A DNA stretch of 64,000 nucleotides. It comes from Methylobacterium sp. E-045. GTDB taxonomy: Bacteria > Pseudomonadota > Alphaproteobacteria > Rhizobiales > Beijerinckiaceae. The stretch lies in the NCBI RefSeq assembly GCF_022829685.1, contig NZ_JAKSYE010000063.1, positions 62,001-126,000 on the forward strand. The letters are read 5' to 3'. A program made the position numbers and the translations under genes. This document shows positions 27,573-36,997 of this stretch, in pieces. The notes below the pieces were generated by a model that saw nothing but the letters and a program-made list of their open reading frames with translations, was not told the origin of the DNA and did not search any database. Position 1 is the first letter of the stretch. Each line of letters opens with the position of its first letter.

Positions 27573-27955
27573 GCGACCGCGATCATCGCGGCGGCGACCT
27601 TGCGGTTCTCCGCCATCAGGATGTTGTAGGTCCGCGCGGCGGCCCCCGTCTGCATCACGTCGAGGCCGATGCCGTTGTCCTTGAGCCAGCGCCGCAGACC
27701 GTCGGGAAACGGCGCGATGTCGAGGCCGGTGCCGATGAGGAGGAGGTCCACCGCTCCCGCCTCGGCCACCACCGGGCGCAGGGCGTTGCGGTCGATGGCA
27801 TTGGCCTCCAGGACATCCCAGGCCCTGATACCCCCCGGCGTCACCAGGATCGAGCCGCGATGGGACATGTCGGCGAAGCGGAAGCCGCCATTGCCGTAGG
27901 CGTCGATGAGGTGGCGCCCGGGAACGAACCCGTCGTGCAGGCTGCCCTCCGCCAT
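27569..27955 (-). CDS. Mth938-domain protein, NDUFAF3-like
   Basis: 128 residues covering one Mth938 domain: IDAYGNGGFRFADMSHRGSI, PGGIRAWD, LLLIGTGLDIAPFP and a C-terminal DVMQTGAAARTYNILMAENR. The human homologue NDUFAF3 is a complex I assembly factor. It sits 2 bases after secF and is translationally coupled to the NDUFAF6-like gene. The genomic pairing of both assembly-factor homologues supports a shared function at the membrane. Confidence 0.88.
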   Translation of the reverse strand: MAEGSLHDGFVPGRHLIDAYGNGGFRFADMSHRGSILVTPGGIRAWDVLEANAIDRNALRPVVAEAGAVDLLLIGTGLDIAPFPDGLRRWLKDNGIGLDVMQTGAAARTYNILMAENRKVAAAMIAVA

Positions 27956-27957
27956 CT

Positions 27958-28905
27958 CTACTCCGCCGCCTGGGGCACGCGGCCGCCGGTGGGCCGGCTC
28001 TGCGACTTCACGCCCGACAGGATCAGGCCGAGATAGATCAGGACGGGGGTCGACACGAAGATCGCCGAATAGGTGCAGATCACCACGCCCGCGAGCATCA
28101 CCACGGCAAAGCCCTGGATCGCCTCGCCGCCGAACAGCACCAGGGCCAGCAGCGAGAGGAAGGCGGAGGTCGCCGTCATCACCGTACGCGACATGGTGGA
28201 GTTGATCGACAGGTTGAGCAGCCCCACCGTGGGGATGGTCTTGTAACGCCGCATCAGCTCGCGGGTCCGGTCGAACACCACCACCGTCTCGTTCAGCGAG
28301 TAGCCGACGATGGTGAGGATCGCCGCGATCGACGTCATGTTGAACTCGATCCGACTGATGACGAAGATGCCGATGGTGAGCACGATGTCGTGCAGGGTAC
28401 CGACGATGGCGCCGAGCGCCAGTTCCCGTTCGAAGCGGAACCAGAGGTAGAGGAGCACCGCGAGCACCGACAGGACGACGCCGAGCGTCCCCGACTGAAC
28501 GAGCTCGCCCGAGACGCGCGGCCCCACCGTCTCGGTGCGGCGGAACTCGTATTCCGCGTCGAAGGCGCCGTGCGCCTTCTGCATCACCGCCGTCTGGCCC
28601 TGCTCGCCGGGCTGGAGCGGGAAGCGGACGAGGATCTGTCCGTCGCCGCCGAGTTCCTGCACCTCGGTCTCGCCGAAGCCGAAGCTGTTGGCGGTGTGGC
28701 GCACGGCGGCCACGTCGGCCGTCTTCGATTTCGCCTGCAGCTCCACCAGGGTGCCGCCCTTGAAGTCGATGCCGAAATTCAGGCCGACCGTCAGGAACAG
28801 GATCACCGTCCCCACCGACAGAAAGGCCGAGAGCGGAAAGGTGAAGCGCCGGAAGCGCATGAAGTCGACGTGCGACTCATCGGGCCAGAGGCGGAGCAGA
28901 CGCAT
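27958..28905 (-). CDS. secF: Protein translocase subunit SecF
   Basis: 315 residues, six membrane spans expected, a large periplasmic loop after TM1. NFGIDFKGGTLVELQ is the typical first-loop start; VGYSLNETVVVFDR is the TM4-5 signature with the Asp used in proton-motive-force coupling. Works with SecD to pull proteins across the inner membrane. It is separated from secD by 193 bases, longer than the usual few bases; a remnant CGTCATTCCGGGGC-type repeat lies in that gap near 28970. Confidence 0.95.
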   Translation of the reverse strand: MRLLRLWPDESHVDFMRFRRFTFPLSAFLSVGTVILFLTVGLNFGIDFKGGTLVELQAKSKTADVAAVRHTANSFGFGETEVQELGGDGQILVRFPLQPGEQGQTAVMQKAHGAFDAEYEFRRTETVGPRVSGELVQSGTLGVVLSVLAVLLYLWFRFERELALGAIVGTLHDIVLTIGIFVISRIEFNMTSIAAILTIVGYSLNETVVVFDRTRELMRRYKTIPTVGLLNLSINSTMSRTVMTATSAFLSLLALVLFGGEAIQGFAVVMLAGVVICTYSAIFVSTPVLIYLGLILSGVKSQSRPTGGRVPQAAE

Positions 28906-29098
28906 GTTCGGTCTCGGTCTTTCGTGGACGATACCCGGTCTCGGACGATCGCATCGGTGCCGCCGTCATCCCGTCATTCCGGGGCGCTGCAGGCGGGCCT
29001 GGATTGACGGGATGGTGGGCCAATCGATCGTCTGGGAAGCGAAGCGTCCTTGTCTTGAACTCAGGGAAACGGGGCTCGGATCGGAACGGCAGGGGTTT

Positions 29099-30706
29099 TC
29101 AGAACGGCAGGGCCTTGGGTCGGGCGTAGTTGTACCACAGGGCGATCATCATGCGGGTGAGCGTCACCGCCGTGATGACGGTGGTGAGGATGCCGAGGAT
29201 GAACACCACCGCAAAGCCCTTCACGGGGCCGGAGCCGAGGAAGAACAGGATCAGGGCGGCGATGGCCATGGTCGAGTTCGAATCGATGATGGTGGCGAAG
29301 GCCTTGTCGAAGCCGGCCTGCAGGGCCGAGACGATGGAGCGCCCCGCCCTCACCTCCTCGCGCACGCGCTCGTAGATCAGCACGTTGGAATCCACCGCCG
29401 TGCCGATGGTGAGCACGATGCCGGCGATGCCGGGCAGGGTCATGGTCGCCTCCAGCACCGACATCAGGCCGAGGATGAGGCCCACATGGACGAGGAGGGC
29501 GATGTTGGCGAAGAAGCCGAACACGCCGTAGGTGGCGAACATGAAGACGATGACGAGGGCGCCGGCGACCAGGGTCGCCTTCTTGCCGGCCTCGATCGAA
29601 TCGTTGCCGAGGCCGGGGCCGACGACGCGGCGCTCGACCACGGTGAGCTTGGCAGGGAGCGCGCCGGCGCGCAGCAGGATCGAGAGGTCGTTGGCCTGCT
29701 TGACGGTGAAGTTGCCGGTGATCTGGCCGGAGCCGCCGGTGATCGGCGTGTTGATGCGCGGCGCCGAGACGACCTCGTTGTCGAGCACGATCGCCATGCG
29801 GCGGCCGACATTCTCCGAGGTCGCCTGGCCGAAGCGCTGGGCGCCCTTCAGGTTGAACTTGAAGCTCACCATGGGTTCGTGGCTCTGCTGGTCGAAGGCC
29901 GGCTGCGCGTCGGTGAGATCGCCGCCATCGGCCATGACCCGGCGCTCCACCGGCACCTTGCCGCCGCCTTCGTCCTTGTTGGTGAGCATGTCCACGTCGC
30001 CGGAAGGCGAATCGGCCAGCATGCGGAATTCGAGCTTGGCGGTCTTGCCGAGCTGATCCTCGAGCTGCTGCGGGTCCTGCAAGCCCGGAACCTGGACGAG
30101 GACGCGGTCTGCGCCCTGCTGCTGGATCGAGGGCTCCTTGGTGCCGCCGAAATCGATGCGGCGGCGGATGACTTCGATGGCCTGGGTCACGGCCCGGCGG
30201 GTGCGGTCGGTGAGGCCGGCATCGGTGAGCAGGAGCTGGATCGTGCCGTCGGGCCGCTCGGCGACGTCGAGGGTCTGGCCGCCGGCCTGGGCCACCATGG
30301 CGTTGGAGATCGGCTGGGACAGTTCGCGCAGCTTCGGCATGGCCTTGGCGCGGTTGGCCGGATCGGAGATGCGGATCTGGACGCCCCGCGGGATCACCTG
30401 GATTCCGCCTTCGGGGGTGACGCCGGCCTCGCGCAGGGTACGGCGCACGTCGTCGCGCAGCCCCGTGGTCTGCGACCGGATCAGGTCGTTCCGGTCGATC
30501 TCGAGGAGGATCTGCGAGCCGCCCTGCAGATCGAGACCGAGCACGATGGCACGCTGGGGCACGATCCAGCTCGGGAACCAGCCCGGCAGGGAGGCCATGA
30601 AGCCCTTGCGCTGCTCGGCCGAGAAGAAGCTCGGCACGGCAAGGCTCAAGCCGAGCAGGATGACGGCCAGCGTCGCGACGATCTTGGTTCTCGAAAAGCG
30701 CAGCAT
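29099..30706 (-). CDS. secD: Protein translocase subunit SecD
   Basis: 535 residues. Starts with a membrane span, then LGLDLQGGSQILLEID, periplasmic P1 domains, and the membrane half with PGIAGIVLTIGTAVDSNVLIYERVREE, the RND-like signature containing the conserved Asp. ATG 30706. It is followed by secF and preceded by yajC, the standard yajC-secD-secF order. Confidence 0.96.
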   Translation of the reverse strand: MLRFSRTKIVATLAVILLGLSLAVPSFFSAEQRKGFMASLPGWFPSWIVPQRAIVLGLDLQGGSQILLEIDRNDLIRSQTTGLRDDVRRTLREAGVTPEGGIQVIPRGVQIRISDPANRAKAMPKLRELSQPISNAMVAQAGGQTLDVAERPDGTIQLLLTDAGLTDRTRRAVTQAIEVIRRRIDFGGTKEPSIQQQGADRVLVQVPGLQDPQQLEDQLGKTAKLEFRMLADSPSGDVDMLTNKDEGGGKVPVERRVMADGGDLTDAQPAFDQQSHEPMVSFKFNLKGAQRFGQATSENVGRRMAIVLDNEVVSAPRINTPITGGSGQITGNFTVKQANDLSILLRAGALPAKLTVVERRVVGPGLGNDSIEAGKKATLVAGALVIVFMFATYGVFGFFANIALLVHVGLILGLMSVLEATMTLPGIAGIVLTIGTAVDSNVLIYERVREEVRAGRSIVSALQAGFDKAFATIIDSNSTMAIAALILFFLGSGPVKGFAVVFILGILTTVITAVTLTRMMIALWYNYARPKALPF

Positions 30707-30797
30707 CCGCCCGTTCCGTTTCTTCTTACGATGCCGGAGTTTGCACCGGCATCTTCAAGCGGTGCACAAGGCCGCCGCACGTGACGGCCCTGGGATC

Positions 30798-31133
30798 TCA
30801 GGCCGCCTTGACCGGACCGCCCTTGACGCGGACTTCCGAAATCATGGTGCGGACGATCTTCACCCGCACGTTCGGGGCGATCTCGACCTCGATCTCGGAG
30901 GCCTCGTCGGCGACCTTGGTGACGCGACCGACCAATCCGCCGGTGGTGACGATGGTGTCGTCCCGGCGCACGTTCTTCACGAGGGCCTGATGCTCCTTCA
31001 CGCGGCGCTGCTGCGGGCGGAGGATCAGGAAGTACATGATGACGAAGATGAGGACGAACGGCACCACCTGCAAGGCGATGTCCGCTCCGCCAGCGGCCGA
31101 GGTGGCCCCTTGCGCGAAGGCGGGGGTGATCAA
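30798..31133 (-). CDS. yajC: Preprotein translocase subunit YajC
   Basis: 111 residues, one N-terminal membrane span (VVPFVLIFVIMYFLILRPQQ) and a cytoplasmic domain with VKNVRRDDTIVTTGGLVGRV. The start is TTG at 31133 (reads ITPAFAQ), with GGAGT 7 bases upstream; no ATG is available in a sensible place. The PAFAQ stretch looks like a relic signal peptidase site but sits before the span, as in other alphaproteobacterial YajC. Confidence 0.93.
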   Translation of the reverse strand: MITPAFAQGATSAAGGADIALQVVPFVLIFVIMYFLILRPQQRRVKEHQALVKNVRRDDTIVTTGGLVGRVTKVADEASEIEVEIAPNVRVKIVRTMISEVRVKGGPVKAA

Positions 31134-31366
31134 GCGGGTGACTCCTTAGGCTGAGCCGGTCCTGGGGAGTCGCGCGCAGGCGGGTGAGGGCGCGTCAGGA
31201 CAGGTCTAAAAGCGCGCGGACTATAGCCATGCACTTGGTGAAAGCAACGGCGCGTCCGCCGGATACGCGGATCGAAGGGTCCGCACCCGATGCCGCCCCC
31301 GTGATTTTCGGCCGCATTGTCCGTATGGACGCGATCGACAGCACATCCAGGGAGCTTCGAGACGCC

Positions 31367-32257
31367 ATGACCGCGACCCAACCTGCCGACCGGGCGATGC
31401 TCGACGCGATCCTGCCCGTCCTCGAGCGGATCGCCGCCGCCCTGGAGCGCTCCGCTCCGGCCGCGACGCCCGCCCTGGATCTGAACTCGGCCGATGCCTT
31501 CCTCTGGGGATCGGACCGCCGCCTGATCCCGGTGCCCAAGGTCAACCGGGTGGAGATCGATCTTCTCACCGGCATCGACCGGGCCCGCGACATCCTCGTC
31601 GACAACACCACGCGCTTCGCCCGCGGGCTGCCCGCCAACAACGCCCTGCTCTGGGGGGCGCGTGGCATGGGCAAGTCGTCCCTGGTGAAGGCCGCCCATG
31701 CCCGGATCAACGCCGAGCGGGCCGAGGGCGAACTGCCGATGAAGCTCGTGGAGATCCACCGCGAGGATATCGAGGCCCTGCCCGACCTGATGGCGATCCT
31801 GCGCGGCGACGAGCACCGCTGGATCGTGTTCTGCGACGACCTGTCCTTCGACGGCGACGACACCTCGTACAAGTCGCTCAAGACGGCCCTCGACGGGGGC
31901 ATCGAGGGCCGACCCGACAACGTGCTGTTCTACGCCACCTCCAACCGCCGCCACCTGCTCGCCCGCGAGATGGTGGAGAACGAGCGCTCCACCGCGATCA
32001 ATCCCGGCGAGGCGGTCGAGGAGAAGGTCTCCCTCTCCGACCGGTTCGGCCTCTGGCTCGGCTTCCACAAATGCAGCCAGGACGAGTACCTCGCCATGAT
32101 CCGCGCCTATGTGGAGCGCCACGGTCTCAAGGCCGACCCGGATACGGTGCGTGCCGAAGCACTGGAATGGGCCACCACCCGCGGCTCGCGCTCGGGTCGG
32201 ACGGCGTTCCAGTTCATCCAGGACTTGGCAGGGCGCCTGGGACAGCGGCTGGAATGA
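31367..32257 (+). CDS. DUF815 AAA+ ATPase
   Basis: 296 residues. Walker A WGARGMGKSSLVKAAH, Walker B region IVFCDDLSFD, and sensor segment NVLFYATSNRRHLL are clear. These DUF815 ATPases are widespread but functionally uncharacterised. The ATG at 31367 has GGGAGC 11 bases upstream; an in-frame ATG at 31325 is the alternative. Divergent from yajC, convergent with the nlpD-like gene, with which it shares a terminator. Confidence 0.85.
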   Translation: MTATQPADRAMLDAILPVLERIAAALERSAPAATPALDLNSADAFLWGSDRRLIPVPKVNRVEIDLLTGIDRARDILVDNTTRFARGLPANNALLWGARGMGKSSLVKAAHARINAERAEGELPMKLVEIHREDIEALPDLMAILRGDEHRWIVFCDDLSFDGDDTSYKSLKTALDGGIEGRPDNVLFYATSNRRHLLAREMVENERSTAINPGEAVEEKVSLSDRFGLWLGFHKCSQDEYLAMIRAYVERHGLKADPDTVRAEALEWATTRGSRSGRTAFQFIQDLAGRLGQRLE

Positions 32258-32312
32258 GATCTCGGCACGCTCGGGCGATGCGGTGGCTTCCCACTCGCGC
32301 GGAAGTCGCTGG

Positions 32313-32357
32313 AGCCCTTCTTCGAGGCCCGCTGACGCGGGCACCTCGGGATGAGGC
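32313..32357. repeat. REP-like palindromic element, copy 1
   Basis: Inner stem GCCCGC-TGAC-GCGGGC and an outer CGAGG/CCTCG pair, ending GGGATGAGGC. This is the CTTCGAGG...CCTC-GGATGAGG type of repetitive palindrome common in Rhizobiales intergenic DNA. It follows the DUF815 stop. A related copy is at 36931-36972. Confidence 0.65.
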
Positions 32358-32376
32358 CCATGGAGGGAGTTCCCAA

Positions 32377-32412
32377 ACGAAAACGGCGGCTCGTTGGAGC
32401 CGCCGTTTTCGT
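32377..32412. terminator. Bidirectional terminator between DUF815 and nlpD-like genes
   Basis: A perfect 16-base stem (arms 32377-32392 and 32397-32412) with a GTTG loop. The stem base is A-rich on one side and T-rich on the other (AAAA/TTTT), giving terminator character in both directions for the two converging genes. Confidence 0.9.
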
Positions 32413-32432
32413 TCTCGGTGACGAGATAAAGA

Positions 32433-33815
32433 TCAGTTGCTGGCCAGATGCGGCATCGGGTCGACCGGGGTCGCGCCCTTGCGGATCTCGAAGTGGAGCT
32501 GGGGCGAGGTGACGTTGCCCGAGGCGCCGGACTTGGCGATGGTCTGGCCGCGCTTGACCTTCTCGCCGGGGCGCACGTCGAGTTCGCCGTTATGGGCGTA
32601 GGCCGAGACGTAGCCATTGGTGTGGCGAACCAGCACCAGTTTGCCGTAGCCCTTCACGTCCGAGCCGGCATAGGCGACCGTGCCTTCCTCGGCGGCCTTC
32701 ACAGCCGTACCCTCGGGCACCGCGATGTTGATGCCCTCGTTGCCGCTGGTGCCGTAGCCCGAGATCACCCGGCCCTTGGCGGGCCAGCGGAACGACTGAT
32801 CGGGCTCAGCGGCGGGAGCCGCGACGGAGCCGGTGCTGGCGGGTTCGGCCTTCTCGGGCACGGGTGTCAGCGAGGCGACCTTGACGGGCGCGGCCTTGGC
32901 TTCGGCGACCTTCCTGGCCGCATCCTTGGCGGCTTCGGCCTTGGCGAGCTTGGCCTCGGCGTCCGCGGCCTTGCGGGCGGCTTCGGCCTTCGCCTTGGCG
33001 GGATCGATCTTCGGAGCCTCGGCCTTGGCGACCTCGACGGGCTTCTTCGCCTCGGCGGCCTTCTTCGCGTCAGCGACCTTCTTGGCCTCCGCGAGCTTCT
33101 TGGCTTCGGCCGCATGCTTGGCATCGGCCACGAGCTTGGCCTCCGCGAGCTTCTTCGATTCCACGGCCCGCTTGGCCTCCGAGGCCTTGTTCGCCTCGGC
33201 GATCTTCCTGGCGTCGGCGGCCGTCTTGGCCGCAGCCAGCGTCCGGGCTTCGGATTCCTTGCGGGCGGCTTCCTGACGGACGTTGTCCTGACGGGCGGCC
33301 TCGGCACGGGCAGCCTCTGCGCGGGCCTTCGCTTCGGCGGCCCTCGCTTCCGCCGCCTTGGCGCCGGCATTGACCGGGAAACGGGCCAGGGGCGCGGCAG
33401 GAACGGTGCGTGGCGTTGCCACCATGCCGCGGCCGGCATCCGGATTAATGCCCGCAGGATTCATCCCCGAGGGGTTCATGCCGGAGACCATCCCGGAGGA
33501 CGGCGCGGTGGAGGCGACGCGGCCGGTGGCCATGGGAGGCGTCGCGGCCAGCGGACGCGGCGACATCGGCGCACCGAGGGCCTGCGACTGGATCCTGGGG
33601 GTCCGCACCGCCGGAGCCGGAGCCATCTCGCCGTCCTCGGGCAGGCTGCCCGTGGCGCTCGGCTCACTTGAAACATTGGAGGCGAAGGGGTTCCCGAAGG
33701 GGTCGCCCAACCGCGACGCATCGGTTGAGCATCCGGCGGCACTGCCGCCGATCACACCGATGAGCGCGAAACGCGACAGCGTCCTCAACCCTAGACCAGT
33801 CCCGCGAACCCGCAT
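32433..33815 (-). CDS. nlpD: NlpD-like lipoprotein with a degenerate LytM (M23) domain
   Basis: 460-residue lipoprotein; signal and lipobox GSAAGC. Residues ~155-345 are an Ala/Lys/Glu-rich, repeat-like coiled coil (variants of AEAKKLAEAKK). The C-terminal LytM domain reads GNEGINIAVPEGTAV where active enzymes have HxGxD: both first-motif metal ligands are Asn, as in E. coli NlpD. The later YAHNG and LHFEIR histidines remain. It is therefore probably an activator of a cell-wall amidase, not an endopeptidase. There is no LysM domain, so the coiled coil replaces it. The gene ends surE-pcm-nlpD as in E. coli. ATG 33815 has AGGTG upstream. Confidence 0.85.
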   Translation of the reverse strand: MRVRGTGLGLRTLSRFALIGVIGGSAAGCSTDASRLGDPFGNPFASNVSSEPSATGSLPEDGEMAPAPAVRTPRIQSQALGAPMSPRPLAATPPMATGRVASTAPSSGMVSGMNPSGMNPAGINPDAGRGMVATPRTVPAAPLARFPVNAGAKAAEARAAEAKARAEAARAEAARQDNVRQEAARKESEARTLAAAKTAADARKIAEANKASEAKRAVESKKLAEAKLVADAKHAAEAKKLAEAKKVADAKKAAEAKKPVEVAKAEAPKIDPAKAKAEAARKAADAEAKLAKAEAAKDAARKVAEAKAAPVKVASLTPVPEKAEPASTGSVAAPAAEPDQSFRWPAKGRVISGYGTSGNEGINIAVPEGTAVKAAEEGTVAYAGSDVKGYGKLVLVRHTNGYVSAYAHNGELDVRPGEKVKRGQTIAKSGASGNVTSPQLHFEIRKGATPVDPMPHLASN

Positions 33816-34028
33816 CGACGCACCTGTTTGCCTGACGCAACTTGATGACGTCATTCAAACGGGATTCAGGTTAAACAACCGTTCCCGTTCACCACGTTTT
33901 CGGCGCGCAAGGAACTTTCCCGGCGGGCACGCACCGGCTCGATGGAGGTCGGTTGCGGTCGTGTCAGGCGAGAAGATCGTGATGGATCAAGGATTTGAGG
34001 TCCCCGGTGCCGGGCCTGCGCCCGCCGC

Positions 34029-34682
34029 CTAGAGAACGAAGGCTCGGCCTGGCGTGAGGGGTGCCAGCCTTAAGCGTCCGCCGAGATTTTTAACGACGGC
34101 CCCCTCCCCGCCCCGATCGGCGAGGACGAGGCGTGCCCCGCCCGCCTCCGCGAGAGCGCCCACGAGCCGGCCGCCGGGCGCCAGGAGTGCGTCGAGATGA
34201 GCGGGTATGGCCGGCAGGGCGCCGTTGACCAGGATGCGGTCGAACGCCCCCTTCCCCGCGACGCCCGGTTCGAGGCCGTCGCCGACCTCCACGCGGGCGA
34301 TCACCCGGTCCTCCGGGTCGAGGGCCGAGACGGCATCCTCCGCCAGGGTGGCGTAGCGCTCGACGCTCAGGATGGAGGCGGCGCCGAGGCGGATCAGCAG
34401 GGCGGTGACGTAGCCCGAGCCGGTGCCGATCTCGAGGATGCGGGCGCTGGGCCTCACCTTCAGGGCGGTGAGCATGGCGGCCACGACGGTGGGCGCCGAC
34501 ATGGTCTGGCCGCAGGGCAGCGGCAGGGCGACGTCCCGCCGGGCGAGATCCCGGTGCTCGCGGGGGGCGAAACGGGCGCGCGGCACCCGCTCCATGGCCC
34601 GCAGGGTATTGGTGTCGCGCACGCCGAGGCCGCGCAGGGCCATGACGAAAGCGGCATCCTCCACCGAGCCTTCCATCGTCAT
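34029..34682 (-). CDS. pcm: Protein-L-isoaspartate O-methyltransferase family
   Basis: 217 residues. SAM motif I is EIGTGSGYVTALL; the substrate-binding segment GQTMSAPTVVAAM replaces the classical GQTISQPYIVA. Repairs isoaspartyl residues by carboxyl methylation, or is an alphaproteobacterial paralogue with that fold. The ATG at 34682 is used; an ATG at 34745 is possible but has no ribosome binding site. Order surE-pcm-nlpD is conserved. Confidence 0.88.
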   Translation of the reverse strand: MTMEGSVEDAAFVMALRGLGVRDTNTLRAMERVPRARFAPREHRDLARRDVALPLPCGQTMSAPTVVAAMLTALKVRPSARILEIGTGSGYVTALLIRLGAASILSVERYATLAEDAVSALDPEDRVIARVEVGDGLEPGVAGKGAFDRILVNGALPAIPAHLDALLAPGGRLVGALAEAGGARLVLADRGGEGAVVKNLGGRLRLAPLTPGRAFVL

Positions 34683-34793
34683 GGGCGTCGTCTCACGGCT
34701 GTGTGCGGACGTTCCGCTTTCCGGAATGTCCGCGATCGGGCGCATGCGTGCCGACGCGCGGTCCCGCTTGCGCCGTGCGAAGGCCGGTGCGTC

Positions 34794-35558
34794 TCACTCG
34801 GCGAAGGCTTGCGCGAAGCGCGTCAGGGTCGGCTCGTCGGTGAGATCGAGGCGGAGCGGCGTCACCGAGATGCGCTTCTCGGCGATGGCCTTCAGGTCGG
34901 TGCCGTGGCCCGGCTCGAACCGCGCCTTGGCGAAGGCGAGCCAGAAATACGGGTTGCCGCGCCCGTCCTGGCGGGCGTCGATGGCCAGCAGCGCCTGGTT
35001 GCGCATGCCCTGCGCGGCCACGGCGGTGCCCGCGACCTCCTCGGGCTCGCAATCGGGGAAGTTCACGTTGACGACGATGCCGGGCTCGATCCCGATATCG
35101 AGGATCTTCCTGACCACGCCCGGCCCGTGATGGGCGGCGCAGGCCCACTTGATCGCCCCGCGCCCGCCCGCACCATAGGCCTGGCTCAGGGCGATGGAGC
35201 GCACGTTGAGGATGGTGCCCTCCATCGCCGCCGCGATCGTGCCCGAATAGGTCACGTCCTCGGCGACGTTCTGGCCGCGATTGACCCCGGACAGGACGAG
35301 GTCCGGCCCATGGTCCTTGAGGATGTGGCGCACGCCCATGATCACGCAATCGGAGGGCGTGCCCTTCACCGCGAAGCGCTTCTCGGAGACCTGGCGCAGG
35401 CGCAGGGGATCGTTGAGCGACAGCGAGTGCGAGACGCCGGACTGGTCGCTCTCGGGCGCCACGACCCAGACGTCGTCCGACAGGGTCCGGGCGATGCCCT
35501 CCAGGGTCTCGAGGCCCGGCGCGTGGATGCCGTCGTCGTTGGTGACCAGAATGCGCAT
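34794..35558 (-). CDS. surE: 5'/3'-nucleotidase SurE
   Basis: Metal-dependent nucleotidase/exopolyphosphatase active on nucleoside monophosphates; 254 residues. [10 protein letters not shown] carries the metal-binding Asp pair (residues 8-9), with SGVNRGQNVAEDVTYSGTI as the second signature. The ATG shares its A with the TGA of serS, so it is translationally coupled to it. Confidence 0.95.
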   Translation of the reverse strand: MRILVTNDDGIHAPGLETLEGIARTLSDDVWVVAPESDQSGVSHSLSLNDPLRLRQVSEKRFAVKGTPSDCVIMGVRHILKDHGPDLVLSGVNRGQNVAEDVTYSGTIAAAMEGTILNVRSIALSQAYGAGGRGAIKWACAAHHGPGVVRKILDIGIEPGIVVNVNFPDCEPEEVAGTAVAAQGMRNQALLAIDARQDGRGNPYFWLAFAKARFEPGHGTDLKAIAEKRISVTPLRLDLTDEPTLTRFAQAFAE

Positions 35559-36844
35559 CAGCTCTTGAGCCCTTCGATCTTCTCGATGCCGCCCATGTAG
35601 GGCTTGAGAACCGACGGGATGGTGACGCTGCCGTCCGGGTTCTGGTAATTTTCCATCACGGCGATGAGGGCGCGGCCGACCGCGACTCCCGATCCGTTGA
35701 GGGTATGCACGAATTGTGCGCCCTTGCCCTCCTTCGGACGATAGCGCGCGTTCATCCGCCGCGCCTGGAAGTCGCCGCAGACCGAGCAGGACGAAATTTC
35801 GCGGAACGTCTCCTGCCCCGGCATCCAGACCTCGATGTCGTAGGTCTTCTGGCTGGCGAAGCCCATGTCGCCGGTGCAGAGCGTCATCACCCGGTAGGTG
35901 AGGTCGAGCTTCTTTAGCACGGCTTCCGCCGAACCCAGCATGCGCTCGTGCTCGCTCGCCGATTGCTCGGGCGTGGTGATCGAGACGAGCTCGACCTTGT
36001 TGAACTGGTGCTGGCGCAACATGCCCCGCGTGTCCCGCCCGGCCGAACCGGCCTCGGCGCGGAAGCACGGGGTGAGCGCGGTGAAGCGAAGCGGCAGCTC
36101 GTCCTCGGAGAGGATCGATTCACGCACGAGATTGGTGAGTGGGACCTCCGCCGTGGGGATGAGCCAATGCTCCTCTCCGGCCCGGAACTGGTCGTCCCGG
36201 AACTTCGGCAGCTGCGCCGTGCCGAACATCGCCTCGTCGCGCACCAGGATCGGCGGCGCCACTTCGGTATAGCCGTGCTCGCCGGTATGGAGGTCCAGCA
36301 TGAACTGGCCGAGCGCCCGTTCGAGCCGGGCGAGCTGGCCCTTCAGCACCACGAAGCGGGCGCCGGACATGCGCGAGGCCGCCTCGAAATCCATCAGGCC
36401 GAAGGCTTCGCCGAGCTCGAAATGCTGGCGGCCGGTGGCGAGCTTGGTCCGGCTGCCGGAAAAGGCGCGGTGCTCGACATTGCCGTGCTCGTCGGCGCCC
36501 TCCGGCACGTCCGGGTTCGGGCGGTTCGGGATGGACGCGAGGCGGTCGTCGAGGATCCTGCCGGCTTCCCCCTGGGCCGCCTCCAGGGCCGGCCCCTCCT
36601 CCTTCAGCCGCGCCACCTCGGCCATGAGCTCGGCGGCACGCACCTCGTCCTTCGCCTTCTTCGCGCCGCCGATCTCCTTGGCGAGCGCATTGCGACGTTC
36701 CTGGTTGGCCTGCGCCGCCGAGGTGGCGGATTTCCGCGCGTCGTCGAGGGCGATCAACTCGGCCGAGAGCGCGTCAAGACCGCGACGGCGCAGGGCCTCG
36801 TCGAACGCTTGCGGATTCTCGCGGATGGCGCGGATGTCGTGCAT
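35558..36844 (-). CDS. serS: Serine--tRNA ligase
   Basis: Class II synthetase, 428 residues. N-terminal tRNA-binding coiled coil ([16 protein letters not shown] region), then class II motifs: motif 2 in [21 protein letters not shown] and motif 3 near [18 protein letters not shown]. The N-terminal sequence [18 protein letters not shown] is standard. Confidence 0.96.
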   Translation of the reverse strand: MHDIRAIRENPQAFDEALRRRGLDALSAELIALDDARKSATSAAQANQERRNALAKEIGGAKKAKDEVRAAELMAEVARLKEEGPALEAAQGEAGRILDDRLASIPNRPNPDVPEGADEHGNVEHRAFSGSRTKLATGRQHFELGEAFGLMDFEAASRMSGARFVVLKGQLARLERALGQFMLDLHTGEHGYTEVAPPILVRDEAMFGTAQLPKFRDDQFRAGEEHWLIPTAEVPLTNLVRESILSEDELPLRFTALTPCFRAEAGSAGRDTRGMLRQHQFNKVELVSITTPEQSASEHERMLGSAEAVLKKLDLTYRVMTLCTGDMGFASQKTYDIEVWMPGQETFREISSCSVCGDFQARRMNARYRPKEGKGAQFVHTLNGSGVAVGRALIAVMENYQNPDGSVTIPSVLKPYMGGIEKIEGLKS

Positions 36845-36930
36845 GGGCGGCTCGGTTCGCTAAGAGTCGCCGACGCTTTGCAGCATCGGGGCGACCCCGA
36901 CAAGGCCGGGCGACCGAGCTTTCCCGACAC

Positions 36931-36972
36931 CCCCTCATCCTGAGGCCGCTCACGCGGCATCTCATCATGAGG
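36931..36972. repeat. REP-like palindromic element, copy 2
   Basis: Contains CCTCATCCTGAGG, an inner stem GCCGC-TCAC-GCGGC, and CTCATCATGAGG; it lies between tatC and serS. It shares the inner TGAC/TCAC loop design and GATGAGG-type ends with the element at 32313-32357. Confidence 0.65.
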
Positions 36973-36997
36973 CATGCGGATGGGGCTTATGGAGCGG

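Noticed and set aside
28535..30784. A 749-residue plus-strand frame over secD and secF
   Set aside because: Low-complexity charged shadow sequence without motifs; SecD and SecF on the other strand are unambiguous.
32860..33360. A repetitive stretch that could be mistaken for a CRISPR or satellite array
   Set aside because: The period is irregular and it encodes an Ala/Lys/Glu-rich coiled coil in the frame of the nlpD-like gene.
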